64,000 nucleotides of DNA from Rhizorhapis sp036570425 (GTDB taxonomy: Bacteria > Pseudomonadota > Alphaproteobacteria > Sphingomonadales > Sphingomonadaceae), in contig DATCYF010000018.1 of the NCBI GenBank assembly GCA_036570425.1, positions 1 to 64,000 of the forward strand. Reading direction: 5' to 3'. Within the stretch, counting starts at the first letter, position 1. Every line of letters starts with the position of its first letter. Shown here one piece after another: positions 16,029 to 24,595 of the stretch. The translations under genes were made by a program, and so were the position numbers. The notes beneath the pieces were generated by a model that was not told where the DNA came from, searched no databases, and worked only from the letters and a program-made list of their open reading frames with translations.

Positions 16029-16073
16029 CTCTTAATCAGCGGGTCCTAGGTTCGAGCCCTAGTGCGTCCACCA
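16029..16073 (+). repeat. 3' half of tRNA-Lys(CTT): attachment site (att) of the metal island
   Basis: The sequence reads as a tRNA from the anticodon loop to the CCA end. It has loop CTCTTAA (16029-16035, anticodon CTT), 3' anticodon stem TCAGC, variable GGGTC, T stem CTAGG/CCTAG around TTCGAGC, acceptor strand TGCGTCC, discriminator A and CCA (16071-16073). No matching 5' half (D arm or complementary GGACGCA) lies upstream, so it is not a gene. Integrases that use tRNA genes leave exactly such 3' duplicates at one island end. A hairpin, GGAATTTC/GAAATTCC (16005-16025), lies directly beside it. Orientation places the island to the left and old chromosome to the right. Confidence 0.8.
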
Positions 16074-16167
16074 CTTTTCCAATGAAATACGCGACTTACA
16101 ACACTTGTCGGGTCGCTCTTGTAACGCCATGCCGTGGCCGTGTAAGGGCAGTGTAAGACTGCGCCAA

Positions 16168-16533
16168 TTATCGGGAGCTTCGCTCCGCAATCTGCTCGCG
16201 CAGTTCTTCGGTGCGGCGTTCGGTCTCGCCCAAGCTAGAGAATACCATTGCCAGAGGTGCATGGGTGCCCCTCTGTATTCAAGAGGACGCAGTTTTCGAA
16301 GGCTCGACGATACTCGCGCCAATGCTGCTGTGCACTCTCCAGTGCCTCATTTTCACGTTCAGAGAGGAGAAGTTGCTTCGCGGTTTGCTAGAGGAAACAG
16401 AGCGATCGCGCATTATGGCTTCGAGTTGGCGAACATCCTCCATCGTCATGCCATTGGCGCGTAGCTTAACACCAAGATCAGCAACGGTGCTTAGATAGCT
16501 GGCTGGGTCGTGGGGAACAAGTCCACCAGCGTT
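16168..16533 (-). pseudogene. Frameshifted relic of an unknown small gene
   Basis: Three successive minus-strand frames each give protein-like sequence: DPASYLSTVADLGVKLRANG with MTMEDVRQLEAIM (frame ending 16279), then LSERENEALESAQQHW with REYRRAFENC, then SLGETERRTEELREQIAERS ending at TAA 16168-16170. The pieces are helical, charged and in consistent order, as expected for one gene with at least two frameshifts. No family is recognised. It follows the broken excisionase relic on the same strand. Confidence 0.4.
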
Positions 16534-16673
16534 TCAGAACGAAGCTAAATCCACGACCAATCCGCCGCTGGAATGCGGCCTTCGGCTCGCAGACAGCGAA
16601 TAGTGTTCGGGTGCACCTTGAGCAGTGCCGCCGCTTCTCTGATCCTCAGAACGCGGCCAGTTTCTTCGGCCAT
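16491..16673 (-). pseudogene. Excisionase/MerR-like HTH gene broken by an in-frame stop
   Basis: From ATG 16671-16673 the frame gives VLRIREAAALLKVHPNTIRC then LRAEGRIPAADWSWI, a winged-helix DNA-binding domain of the excisionase/MerR type. A TAG at 16545-16547 interrupts it. The same frame then continues LRSETLVDLF to a TAA at 16491-16493, as in the normal ending of such proteins (WxFxRxDLxxWL). One nonsense mutation therefore explains the break. Excisionases direct removal of integrated elements, so this fits a decayed mobile element next to the att site. Confidence 0.5.
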
Positions 16674-17281
16674 GGCCAGACCTGCAGGACCAGATGCGGT
16701 CATCCCTTGGCATCGGGAACAGCATGGCACTGAGCGGACAGAACGGATCGCCCATCCGCACACGCGCCAACAATCGTGCAGCGGATCGCTGCGCGAGTGC
16801 GCTTCCAGGCATCCTCGATGTGCTGCCAACCCAGCATGACCCGGAAGACAGGCATATAGTCGCTTGCCCGACGTCATTGGCACCAGACGGATATGGCGTT
16901 CCGTGGGGAGTGTGTTGCCCCCCATCCACACTTTTCGGCCGCTGAGGGGCAGCATGTCCGCCGCATAGGACCTTCGGCGAGGACCACCTCAACGCCAAGC
17001 CCGACATCACTTTGACCGAGGCCAATTTGGGAGTGCTCGCGAAAAAAAAATTGGCCCGCAGATGCGTCGAGGAACCTGCCGAGCTTGCATCAATGCCTCC
17101 TTCCATCCGCGCTTACCGACAACCGACAGTCGGACTACGAGCGCAGGATCGGCCACATGGGCTGAAACCCAAGCTGTCTGCCGTGATTGGCCGATCAACG
17201 CAGATCGAAGCGATTCGTGATCCCACCGCCGCGGGTTTGACGAAGGTTCATATGGATGAGCGCTTGCCCCAATGGCCAATG

Positions 17282-17308
17282 AAAAAGGGGCGCTGCAACC
17301 AGCGCCCC
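17282..17308 (-). terminator. Rho-independent terminator of rpmE
   Basis: On the minus strand the stem GGGGCGCTG/CAGCGCCCC (arms 17300-17308 and 17287-17295, 4-base loop) is followed by five T (17286-17282). It lies 24 bases past the rpmE stop, so it ends the L31 transcript. Confidence 0.85.
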
Positions 17309-17332
17309 CCTTAATAACCGATTTTGATCCGA

Positions 17333-17563
17333 TCAGCCCTTTTTAAGGGTGAGTCCGCCAAAACGTTTGTTGAAACGGGCCACCTGACCACCAGCATCCA
17401 GCAGACGCTGATTGCCGCCGGTCCAGGCCGGATGAGAGGTGGGATCAATATCCAGTGTCATCGTGTCGCCTTCCTTGCCCCAGGTGGAGCGAGTCTTGAA
17501 AGACGTGCCATCGGTCATCTGGACCGTGATGAAGTGATAATCGGGATGCGTGTCTTGTTTCAT
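17333..17563 (-). CDS. rpmE: 50S ribosomal protein L31
   Basis: A 76-residue L31. ATG 17563 is chosen because MKQDTHPDYHFITVQMTDG is the family N-terminus; the open frame upstream is unrelated sequence. The mature pattern HPAWTGGNQRLLDAGGQVAR and FNKRFGG is conserved. The protein has no cysteine, so it is the zinc-free (C-) form of L31. It binds the central protuberance of the large subunit. It has its own terminator downstream, and 111 bases separate it from fabZ. Confidence 0.95.
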   Translation of the reverse strand: MKQDTHPDYHFITVQMTDGTSFKTRSTWGKEGDTMTLDIDPTSHPAWTGGNQRLLDAGGQVARFNKRFGGLTLKKG

Positions 17564-17674
17564 ATGTCGGCTCCGGTAACGGCTGGTTTCCGACCAGCCT
17601 GGATGCGTGAGTTTCAGTGAAGAGCGGCCTCTAGCGCCAAATCCCGCTAGAGGCAAGCGCCCTATCTCTCTCTA

Positions 17675-18154
17675 TCAGGCGGGAGGATCAGCAATCATTG
17701 CAGTGCATTGCGCTTCCGCCGCAAGCTTGCCATTTACCGAAGCCTTGCCCGCGAATTTACATATGTTTCCGCGTATCTGCGTAAACTCGACATGGAAATC
17801 CACAAGGCAGCCAGGCTCGACGGGGGAACGGAACTTCGCCCCATCTATCGCCATGAAATAGACGAGCTTGCCCGACCCCGCGAGACCCAGCGATTCCACT
17901 GCCAATATTCCGGCCGCCTGAGCAATGGCCTCCACGAGCAATACACCAGGCATGATTGGCCGCCCGGGAAAATGCCCTTGAAAGAAAGGCTCGTTGATCG
18001 AAACCGCCTTTACTGCATGGATGGACTTTTTAAGTTCCATTGTTTCCACGCGGTCAATAAGCAGCATCGGAAAACGATGCGGCAGCGCGGCCATCACGGC
18101 CCTGACGTCCAGTGGCCCCCGGACCATATCCACCGACTCTGTTCCGTCAGTCAC
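17675..18154 (-). CDS. fabZ: 3-hydroxyacyl-ACP dehydratase FabZ
   Basis: A 159-residue hot-dog-fold dehydratase. LPHRFPMLLIDRV (about 24-36) and GHFPGRPIMPGVLLVEAIAQ (about 60-79) carry the catalytic His and Glu. FabZ removes water from 3-hydroxyacyl-ACP in fatty acid elongation, and the same pool supplies lipid A acyl chains. It stands 6 bases downstream of ompH in the conserved bamA-ompH-fabZ order. The start at 18154 gives a normal length. No lpxD gene lies between ompH and fabZ, which is common in sphingomonads. Confidence 0.95.
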   Translation of the reverse strand: MTDGTESVDMVRGPLDVRAVMAALPHRFPMLLIDRVETMELKKSIHAVKAVSINEPFFQGHFPGRPIMPGVLLVEAIAQAAGILAVESLGLAGSGKLVYFMAIDGAKFRSPVEPGCLVDFHVEFTQIRGNICKFAGKASVNGKLAAEAQCTAMIADPPA

Positions 18155-18160
18155 TGAATC

Positions 18161-18796
18161 TTACCTGCCCTGCGTGGTGCTTGCGGGAGCCGCCTGTTGC
18201 TGCTGCTGTTGACCTGGCTCCCATCCCGCGGGCGGGACGATCTGCGCGCTGGGCACAAGCGTATTGAGCTCCGTAACTACAGCATTCGTGATGTCTACCG
18301 CAGGCTGATAAGAAACGGTTGCTCCGGGCTGAAGCACCAGGTCTACCTTGTTCTTGGTCATGGCCGACTTCAACGCATCGCCCATTTTGCTGGACACTTG
18401 CTCTTCGACATAAGCCTGGGCCAATGCGATGGGCCTTCCAAGTGTTGCCAGTTCCTGCTGAATTTCGGCGCGCCGCTTCTGGAAAGCTTCGATCTTCGGT
18501 TGCAACGTCGCACTGTTTGCGCCCGCAGTCTTCTGCGCATTCTGGATTTCCGTAGCCTTCGTCTGGAGTTCCTTGTCCAGAGTCGCCTTGCGCGCATTGA
18601 AAGCGTCGATCTGAGCCTTGTAGGTGGTCTGCATTGAAGTCATGGCATTGGAGAAGGCAGCAGACTTAACCATTGCCTGTTCAACATCAACCACGCCGAT
18701 GCCCGATTTGCTTTGCGCGGCGGCCGGTGCCGCCATGACTGCCACGGCCGCAACAGGCGCTGTAGCCAGCGCCACAGCCTTCATAATCATCTTCAT
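18161..18796 (-). CDS. ompH: OmpH/Skp-family periplasmic chaperone
   Basis: A 211-residue OmpH protein. The signal peptide spans about 1-27 (AAPAAAQ). VVDVEQAMVKSAAF starts the mature chain, then a long coiled-coil arm follows (about 55-130, rich in Lys/Gln/Ala/Glu). The C-terminus is Gln-rich (a run of five Gln). Skp trimers hold unfolded outer-membrane proteins in the periplasm and deliver them to BamA, whose gene is directly upstream. Its ATG overlaps the bamA stop (ATGA), so the two are coupled. Confidence 0.9.
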   Translation of the reverse strand: MKMIMKAVALATAPVAAVAVMAAPAAAQSKSGIGVVDVEQAMVKSAAFSNAMTSMQTTYKAQIDAFNARKATLDKELQTKATEIQNAQKTAGANSATLQPKIEAFQKRRAEIQQELATLGRPIALAQAYVEEQVSSKMGDALKSAMTKNKVDLVLQPGATVSYQPAVDITNAVVTELNTLVPSAQIVPPAGWEPGQQQQQQAAPASTTQGR

Positions 18797-21429
18797 CAGA
18801 ATTGTGTCCCTACGTTGAATGTGAACAATTTCGTGTCGTCTCCAGGTTCTTTTAGCAGAGCCCTGGCGATATCGATCCTGAACGGCCCGAATGGGGAGTT
18901 CCAGTTGACCCCAAAACCAACCGATACGCGGGGACTGGGCGTGTCCCCCACATATTCTTCCTCAAAGGGCGGCAGAACAAGTGTGGCGCCGGTAGGGCAT
19001 TTCCCCTTGCCTTCCGTACCAACCCGCGTGCCCGTCGTGTTATTGGTGCAAACGCCGTCGGAAGAGGTCAGCACAGGATCTTTCAACCCGAATACCGCCC
19101 CTGCATCAACGAACACTGACGGCCTCAGCCCCATTTCCTTGGCACCCGAGCCCAAGGGAATCTCTAGTTCGGCGCGCGCCATATAATAGATCCGACCGCC
19201 CAAAGCGTCATCGGTGTCCGCCTTGCTGTCTTCCCGCGTATAAACGCCATTACCGTCGGAATCGGCAAGATAATAGCGAAGCACGCGTGGGCCGATACCG
19301 CGAATGTCAAAGCCCCGCATCTGCGGTTCACCAAGGAAGAACCGGTCCGTCAAGCGAACCTTATCGATCTCGTTGCCTGCGCTATCGTAGCGTTGCTTTT
19401 CCAGCGAGTGAATATACCCGGCCTCGCCACTCAGCGAGAAAATGAAACCTCCGCCCACATTCCAGAACTTGTCTGCATCGATCCGGCTACGAACATATTT
19501 GACGCTGCCGCCCAGACCCGCAAAGTCCTGCGATAATGTCACGCTGTGTCCCTTGGTAGGCCGGATACGATTGTCGCGGGTATCGAATATCAGTGAATAG
19601 CCAACGGAGGATGTCGTCCGCTTTCCAATAGCATCACAAAGATAGCGCCCTGCCAGAATAGGATCACACTCCGACACGCCATTTGGATTGGTAGTGTAAT
19701 ATGTGTCCTTATCCAGCGTCACATCGTCGAAACTAAGGCCGTAGCGCAGGGCCAGGGACGTGTATTCCGTGAGCGGTACGCCGGCGCGGATCTGGAATCC
19801 GGTTGTTGTCTGCTCATAAGTCGTGTTGCGATCATTATCATTCAGATAATTGAAGCTATTGAGATCACGCCTGAAGATGTCCCCGCCCAACGCGATATTG
19901 CGGTCGAACAAATAAGGTTCGGTAAAGCCAAGCTCGACGGATTTGGAATAGCTCGAGTAATTTACGCTGGCGCGTAATTCCTGGCCTTTACCGCGGAAGT
20001 TGCGCTGTCGAATCGAGGCAGAGACAATGAAGCGTTCCAGGCTGGAAAAACCCGCAGACAACTGCAACTCACCAGTCGATTTTTCCTCGACATTGGTTTC
20101 CAGTACGATGCGGTCCGGGGCTGAACCCGGTTTTTGTTCAACTTCCAGTTTTTCCTGAAAATAACCCAGCGACTTGATGCGATCTGCCGACCGCTTGACC
20201 TGAAAGCTGTTGAAAGCATCGCCTTCGTGCAGGCGGAATTCGCGGCGGATCACCTTGTCTTGCGTCAGAGTGTTTCCGTTGATGTCGATACGTTCGACAT
20301 AGACGCGGGGGGCATCCTCCACCTTGAAGGTAAGCCCCATGGTGAGATCGTCTTTATTGCGTCGGAATTCGGGATTGATCTCCGCAAAAGCATAACCGAA
20401 AAGACCCGCCGTTTCCGTCATGGACGTGACGGTGTCTTCGACCTGCTTGGCGTTGTACCAGTCCCCTTTCTTCATTGGGACAAGACGGCGCAGCGTATCG
20501 GGCTGCAAATCGCGAATATCGCTCTGTACGGTGACATCGCCGAATTTGTAACGATCGCCCTCTTCCACCACATAGGTGATGATGAAGTCCCGCTTGTTCG
20601 GCGTCAGTTCAGCAACCGCGGAAATGACGCGAAAATCGGCATAACCCTCAGTGAGATAGAATTGCCGCAGCTTTTGCTGGTCATAAGCCAGACGATCGGG
20701 ATCATAGCTGGTGCCTGAACTGAACAGCCGGAAGAAGCGCGCCTGTTTGGTCGCCATCTCGCTGCGCAGTTCTCCATCGGAGAACTTCTCATTGCCGATG
20801 ACATTGATCTGCCGGACTTTGGATTTCGGCCCTTCATTAATTTCAAAGATGATGTCGACACGATTTTGATCCAGCTTCACCATCTTCGGATCAACTGTTG
20901 CCGCGAAACGGCCCTGACGCCGGTACAGCTCGACAATGCGGGCAACGTCAGCCCTTACCTTGGACCGCGTAAAAATCTGACGCGGCGCCAGCTTGATTTC
21001 CGGCTGAATTTTTTCGTCCTTCAGCCGCTTGTTGCCCTCCAGCACAATGCGGTTGATGACGGGATTTTCCTTTATCTCAATCGTGAGATTGCCCTGGTCA
21101 TCACGAATCTGGACATCGGAAAACAATTCGGTTGCGAACAGATCCTTCAATGCCAGATCAAGGCTTTCGCGATTATAAGGACTTCCGACGCGTAATTTGG
21201 TGTAGGATAGCACCGTCCCCGGTTCCAGCCGCTGCGCGCCCGAAACAGTGATCGCACGGATGGACTGCATCTGCGGAGCTGCCGGGGGCGCCAGAGCGGG
21301 AGCCTGGGCGACCGGTGGGGCGGCAGCAGATTGCGCAAAAGCCGGCGTGGCAATTCCGGCCAACATGGTGCCGGTCAGCAGGGCAATAGTCAGACGCTGG
21401 TTGAAGTTGCTGTTATTTGTCGCTGTCAC
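18796..21429 (-). CDS. bamA: Outer-membrane protein assembly factor BamA
   Basis: An Omp85 protein of about 877 residues. I prefer GTG 21429 because GAAGGTG lies about 9-15 bases upstream; a TTG at 21453 would add 8 residues. The signal peptide ends TPAFAQ. Five POTRA domains (about 50-420) precede a 16-strand barrel. The MRGF motif (QMRGFDIRGIG) and the terminal FNVGTQF are present. BamA inserts beta-barrel proteins into the outer membrane. It sits in the usual rseP-bamA-ompH-fabZ order. The extracellular loops are long, including one with Cys pairs (SECDP, RYLCD). Confidence 0.95.
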   Translation of the reverse strand: MTATNNSNFNQRLTIALLTGTMLAGIATPAFAQSAAAPPVAQAPALAPPAAPQMQSIRAITVSGAQRLEPGTVLSYTKLRVGSPYNRESLDLALKDLFATELFSDVQIRDDQGNLTIEIKENPVINRIVLEGNKRLKDEKIQPEIKLAPRQIFTRSKVRADVARIVELYRRQGRFAATVDPKMVKLDQNRVDIIFEINEGPKSKVRQINVIGNEKFSDGELRSEMATKQARFFRLFSSGTSYDPDRLAYDQQKLRQFYLTEGYADFRVISAVAELTPNKRDFIITYVVEEGDRYKFGDVTVQSDIRDLQPDTLRRLVPMKKGDWYNAKQVEDTVTSMTETAGLFGYAFAEINPEFRRNKDDLTMGLTFKVEDAPRVYVERIDINGNTLTQDKVIRREFRLHEGDAFNSFQVKRSADRIKSLGYFQEKLEVEQKPGSAPDRIVLETNVEEKSTGELQLSAGFSSLERFIVSASIRQRNFRGKGQELRASVNYSSYSKSVELGFTEPYLFDRNIALGGDIFRRDLNSFNYLNDNDRNTTYEQTTTGFQIRAGVPLTEYTSLALRYGLSFDDVTLDKDTYYTTNPNGVSECDPILAGRYLCDAIGKRTTSSVGYSLIFDTRDNRIRPTKGHSVTLSQDFAGLGGSVKYVRSRIDADKFWNVGGGFIFSLSGEAGYIHSLEKQRYDSAGNEIDKVRLTDRFFLGEPQMRGFDIRGIGPRVLRYYLADSDGNGVYTREDSKADTDDALGGRIYYMARAELEIPLGSGAKEMGLRPSVFVDAGAVFGLKDPVLTSSDGVCTNNTTGTRVGTEGKGKCPTGATLVLPPFEEEYVGDTPSPRVSVGFGVNWNSPFGPFRIDIARALLKEPGDDTKLFTFNVGTQF

Positions 21430-21501
21430 GCGTTTATTCACCTTCGAATACAAAAAGCCGGACTGTTGCCGAAATGACGAAGCCTCCCTGCCCGAAGCAC
21501 G

Positions 21502-22635
21502 TCAGCCGATCAAGCCGGACAAACCTTTCCAGACACCGAAAGACGATAAATCGTTGAATGTCACGAACAGCATCACCGTTAGCAGCAATGCCAGACCAGA
21601 ACGGTATGCCCACTCCTGAACCATGGGACTTACCGGTTTACGTTGAATTGCCTCGATCCCGTAAAAAAGCAGATGCCCGCCATCCAGCATGGGAATTGGC
21701 AACAAATTGATGAACCCCAAGTTAATGGAGATCATAGCCATGAAGAAGATGAAATCCTCCAGGCCGCGATTGACCTGCTCGCCGGAAACCTGAGCGATTT
21801 TCAAAGGCCCGCCCAATTCGCTGACCGGCCGCCGCCCGCTGATTATCTGACCAAGGGTGTCGACCATCAGACGAAGTACAGTGCCGGTCCTCTCCACAGC
21901 AACGCCCGGAGCTTCCAGAAGGGAAACGTCCCGCAATTCGGGCGGCGGGCTTTGAATGCCGATCAGGCCGATCCGGTACTCATTCCCAAAACGGTCCGCT
22001 TCCTTTCGGGTCCCGATCTTGATGGATAAATGGACGGTTTCACTGCCCCGCTTGATTGTAAAATCGGCGTTTTCGTCCGGACGGTAAAAAATGGCTTGGG
22101 AAACCTGCTCGAAGCGCTCGATCTGGCGACCATCAATGGCGATCACCCGGTCGCCTGGACGCATGCCGGACTGTTCGGCCGCAGCGCCGGGAACAAGTTT
22201 GTTCACTACCGGCGGAGTGACGTTCTGACCGTACACCATTGCGAAGCCCGCCAGGACCACAATAGCGAACAGGAAATTGATTGCAGGTCCTGCCGCAACG
22301 ATCAGCGCCCGCTGCCACAGGGGTTTGGATGGGAAGCATTGAGCGCGCTCATGCGGCGACAGTTCAAGCCAACGCCGGTCAGGCTGACTTGCTGCATTCA
22401 TGTCACCTGCAAATTTGACATAGCCGCCGAGCGGGAGTGCAGCGAGCCGCCAGCGCGTACCCCGTTTGTCCACCCAGGCAGCCAATTCCTTGCCGACGCC
22501 GATGGAAAATGTCTCCGCCTTCACGCCGAACAAGCGAGCCATCAGATAATGGCCAAGCTCATGCACGAACACGAGCGGCCCGATGACTGCAATAAAGGCG
22601 GCGATAGTCAGCAATATGCCCGGGTTGTCAGTCAA
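21502..22635 (-). CDS. rseP: RIP metalloprotease RseP
   Basis: A 377-residue site-2 protease. Residues 25-29 are HELGH, the zinc-binding HExxH in the first membrane helix. A PDZ domain follows the second helix (about 120-200, with GMRPGDRVIAIDG). NLLPIPMLDGGHLL near residue 320 supplies the third zinc ligand Asp. It cleaves transmembrane anti-sigma factors and signal peptide remnants inside the inner membrane. Its start overlaps the dxr stop by 4 bases. The family often has two PDZ domains; this copy seems to have one, as is usual in alphaproteobacteria. Confidence 0.93.
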   Translation of the reverse strand: MTDNPGILLTIAAFIAVIGPLVFVHELGHYLMARLFGVKAETFSIGVGKELAAWVDKRGTRWRLAALPLGGYVKFAGDMNAASQPDRRWLELSPHERAQCFPSKPLWQRALIVAAGPAINFLFAIVVLAGFAMVYGQNVTPPVVNKLVPGAAAEQSGMRPGDRVIAIDGRQIERFEQVSQAIFYRPDENADFTIKRGSETVHLSIKIGTRKEADRFGNEYRIGLIGIQSPPPELRDVSLLEAPGVAVERTGTVLRLMVDTLGQIISGRRPVSELGGPLKIAQVSGEQVNRGLEDFIFFMAMISINLGFINLLPIPMLDGGHLLFYGIEAIQRKPVSPMVQEWAYRSGLALLLTVMLFVTFNDLSSFGVWKGLSGLIG

Positions 22636-23798
22636 TTGTGAACTCTCTCCAAAATCCCGCTGGCTACGTGACGCGCCTCGCGATCCGCCTCGAATATATC
22701 CTCTATCTTCTGGGGCTGGATCCGACTGTAGCGATTGAGGGTTTCCGTCACAATCGTGGCAATTTCAAGGAACGAGATTTTTTCCTTCAAAAATGCTTCG
22801 ACCGCCACTTCATTGGCAGCGTTCAATATGGCCGGGCATGTCCCTCCCTCAATGATGGCCTCGCGCGCAATCCGTATGGCTGGGAAGCGTTCCTCATCAG
22901 GCGCTTCAAAATCCAGTCTGCCAATCGAAACGAGATCAAGCGGCGCGCAGGACGTTGCGATCCGTTCCGGCCAGGCAAGGGCATGGGCAATAGGAATGCG
23001 CATGTCTGGCGCGCCAAGCTGAGCCAAGGTGGAGTGATCGCGAAATTCCACCAGTGAATGAATGACCGATTGCGGATGCACCATGATGGCAATGCGATCG
23101 AGGCCGACAGGAAAGAGATGGTGGGCTTCAATAAGTTCCAGGCCCTTGTTCATCATCGTGGCGCTATCCACGCTGATTTTCGCGCCCATGGACCAATTGG
23201 GGTGCCTGACCGCCTGCGCGGGCGTGACTGACGCCATCTGCTCGCGCGTATGGGAACGGAAAGGACCACCGCTAGCAGTCAACGTAATACGCTGAACATC
23301 CTCCATGCGCGCGCCCGCAAGACATTGGAAAATGGCGTTATGTTCGCTATCCACCGGCAACAGCGTTGCGCCTGAGGCCTTTGCCGCCTGCATCATCAGC
23401 GCGCCCGCGGACACCAAAGCCTCCTTGTTAGCGAGCGCAACGGTCCGTCCGGCCTCCAGTGCAGCCAGCGTGGAAGGTAAACCAGCGCATCCCACGATGG
23501 CAGCCATGGTCCAATCGGTATCCAGACGAGCCGCGTCGACCAGCGCCTGCGCGCCCGCTGCCGCCTCAATGCCCGTGCCAGCGAGAGCATCTTTCAGAGC
23601 CGCGTAGGCACTTTCGTCAGCGACAACGGCAATGCTTGCGCAATGCCGGCGGGCAGCCTGCGCCAGCGCATCAGCGTTGCGGTTGGCTGTCAGCGCGACA
23701 ACATCATAGTTTTCCGGATCATGGTCAATGAGATCCAGCGTTGACTGCCCGACTGATCCGGTAGCACCGAAAATGGAAATTCGCCGCACGCTGCTCAT
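22632..23798 (-). CDS. dxr: 1-deoxy-D-xylulose-5-phosphate reductoisomerase
   Basis: A 388-residue Dxr, the enzyme that converts DXP to methylerythritol phosphate using NADPH and a divalent metal. The N-terminal nucleotide site reads ISIFGATGSVGQSTLDLI. The central catalytic segment has LLPVDSEHNAIFQCL (metal-binding Asp and Glu). The conserved MNKGLELIEAHHLF and MVHPQSVIHSLVEF are clear. It is the second MEP step feeding isoprenoids, including the undecaprenyl chain made by UppS nearby. It overlaps both cdsA and rseP by 4 bases, so translation is coupled. Confidence 0.96.
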   Translation of the reverse strand: MSSVRRISIFGATGSVGQSTLDLIDHDPENYDVVALTANRNADALAQAARRHCASIAVVADESAYAALKDALAGTGIEAAAGAQALVDAARLDTDWTMAAIVGCAGLPSTLAALEAGRTVALANKEALVSAGALMMQAAKASGATLLPVDSEHNAIFQCLAGARMEDVQRITLTASGGPFRSHTREQMASVTPAQAVRHPNWSMGAKISVDSATMMNKGLELIEAHHLFPVGLDRIAIMVHPQSVIHSLVEFRDHSTLAQLGAPDMRIPIAHALAWPERIATSCAPLDLVSIGRLDFEAPDEERFPAIRIAREAIIEGGTCPAILNAANEVAVEAFLKEKISFLEIATIVTETLNRYSRIQPQKIEDIFEADREARHVASGILERVHN

Positions 23799-24589
23799 AT
23801 CGCATATCCGCTGAGTACGAACAGAGCTGCGACCGGAACCGCGGCTACAACACCATCCAGCCGGTCCAGAACACCACCATGGCCGGGCAGAAGCGTACCG
23901 CTATCTTTGACCCCCGCTCTCCGTTTGAGCCAGCTTTCAAACAAATCGCCGAGTTGCGCTATCGCCGCGAGTAATCCGCTGGCGGCGGCAAGGTGTTCCG
24001 GAAGAGCCAACCAGTGATGTAGTGCATAGCCCAGCAACAAGGCTGCAAACACGCCTCCAGCCAGTCCAGACCAAGTTTTGCTTGGGCTGACCGCTGGAGC
24101 CAGCTTAGGCCCGCCGAAGCGGCGCCCAGCGAAATAGGCGCCGATGTCCGTCGCCCAGACGGTCCCAAGGGCCCACAAAGCGAATAGCAGCCCATCCGGC
24201 TGCTCTCGCAGAAATAACAGGGCCAATATAGGCAAACCTACATAATATATCCCGGCGCCGAGCCGCACCGACCGGCAAACAATGGCCACGAACAGGAAGG
24301 CCGCAGCCATTAAAGCGAAGGCGAGAAAGGACACTCCGGCAGCGAATGGAGACAAAATCGCCAATGGCACTGAAATCGCGAACAGCGAAAGCCGCTTATT
24401 CTGTGCAGGCGCTTCCGCAAGATCAGCCCATTCTGCTTGCATCAGCAAACCGGCCACAGAAACCAAAATCCAGAAGATCGCGCCGCCGGCAAGCAACGCG
24501 CCGATGGCAACCGCGATCAAGGCGAGGCCAATGCCAATGCGCGTGCGCAATTCATTGCTGGGTCGTGGCGCAGGATCAGCCATGTTCAA
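23795..24589 (-). CDS. cdsA: Phosphatidate cytidylyltransferase
   Basis: A 264-residue integral membrane protein with about seven helices. The C-terminal signature LFESWLKRRAGVKDSGTLLPGHGGVLDRLDG is recognisable (here split as LFESWLKRRAGVKDSGTLLP and GHGGVLDRLDG). The enzyme makes CDP-diacylglycerol from phosphatidic acid and CTP, the precursor used by PssA encoded further right. It lies between uppS and dxr with a 4-base overlap on the dxr side. Start ATG 24589 follows the uppS stop by 6 bases. Confidence 0.92.
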   Translation of the reverse strand: MNMADPAPRPSNELRTRIGIGLALIAVAIGALLAGGAIFWILVSVAGLLMQAEWADLAEAPAQNKRLSLFAISVPLAILSPFAAGVSFLAFALMAAAFLFVAIVCRSVRLGAGIYYVGLPILALLFLREQPDGLLFALWALGTVWATDIGAYFAGRRFGGPKLAPAVSPSKTWSGLAGGVFAALLLGYALHHWLALPEHLAAASGLLAAIAQLGDLFESWLKRRAGVKDSGTLLPGHGGVLDRLDGVVAAVPVAALFVLSGYAI

Positions 24590-24595
24590 ATCCGG

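Larger units (their letters stand above)
16074..17281. other. Degenerate 1.2-kb stretch beside the island end
   Basis: No intact gene is convincing here. On the minus strand I can recognise relics: an excisionase-like gene broken by a stop (16491-16673) and a frameshifted frame (16168-16533). The part from 16674 to 17281 has open frames on both strands, but none shows a motif I know. An A9 run at 17042-17050 is notable. The stretch looks like the decayed end of an earlier mobile element. Confidence 0.5.

Noticed and set aside
16029..16073. A functional tRNA-Lys gene
   Set aside because: Only the half from the anticodon loop onward is present; upstream DNA cannot form the D arm, the 5' anticodon stem or the acceptor pair.
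17007..17279. A 90-codon minus-strand gene left of rpmE
   Set aside because: No recognisable motif and competing open frames on both strands; treated as degenerate DNA.
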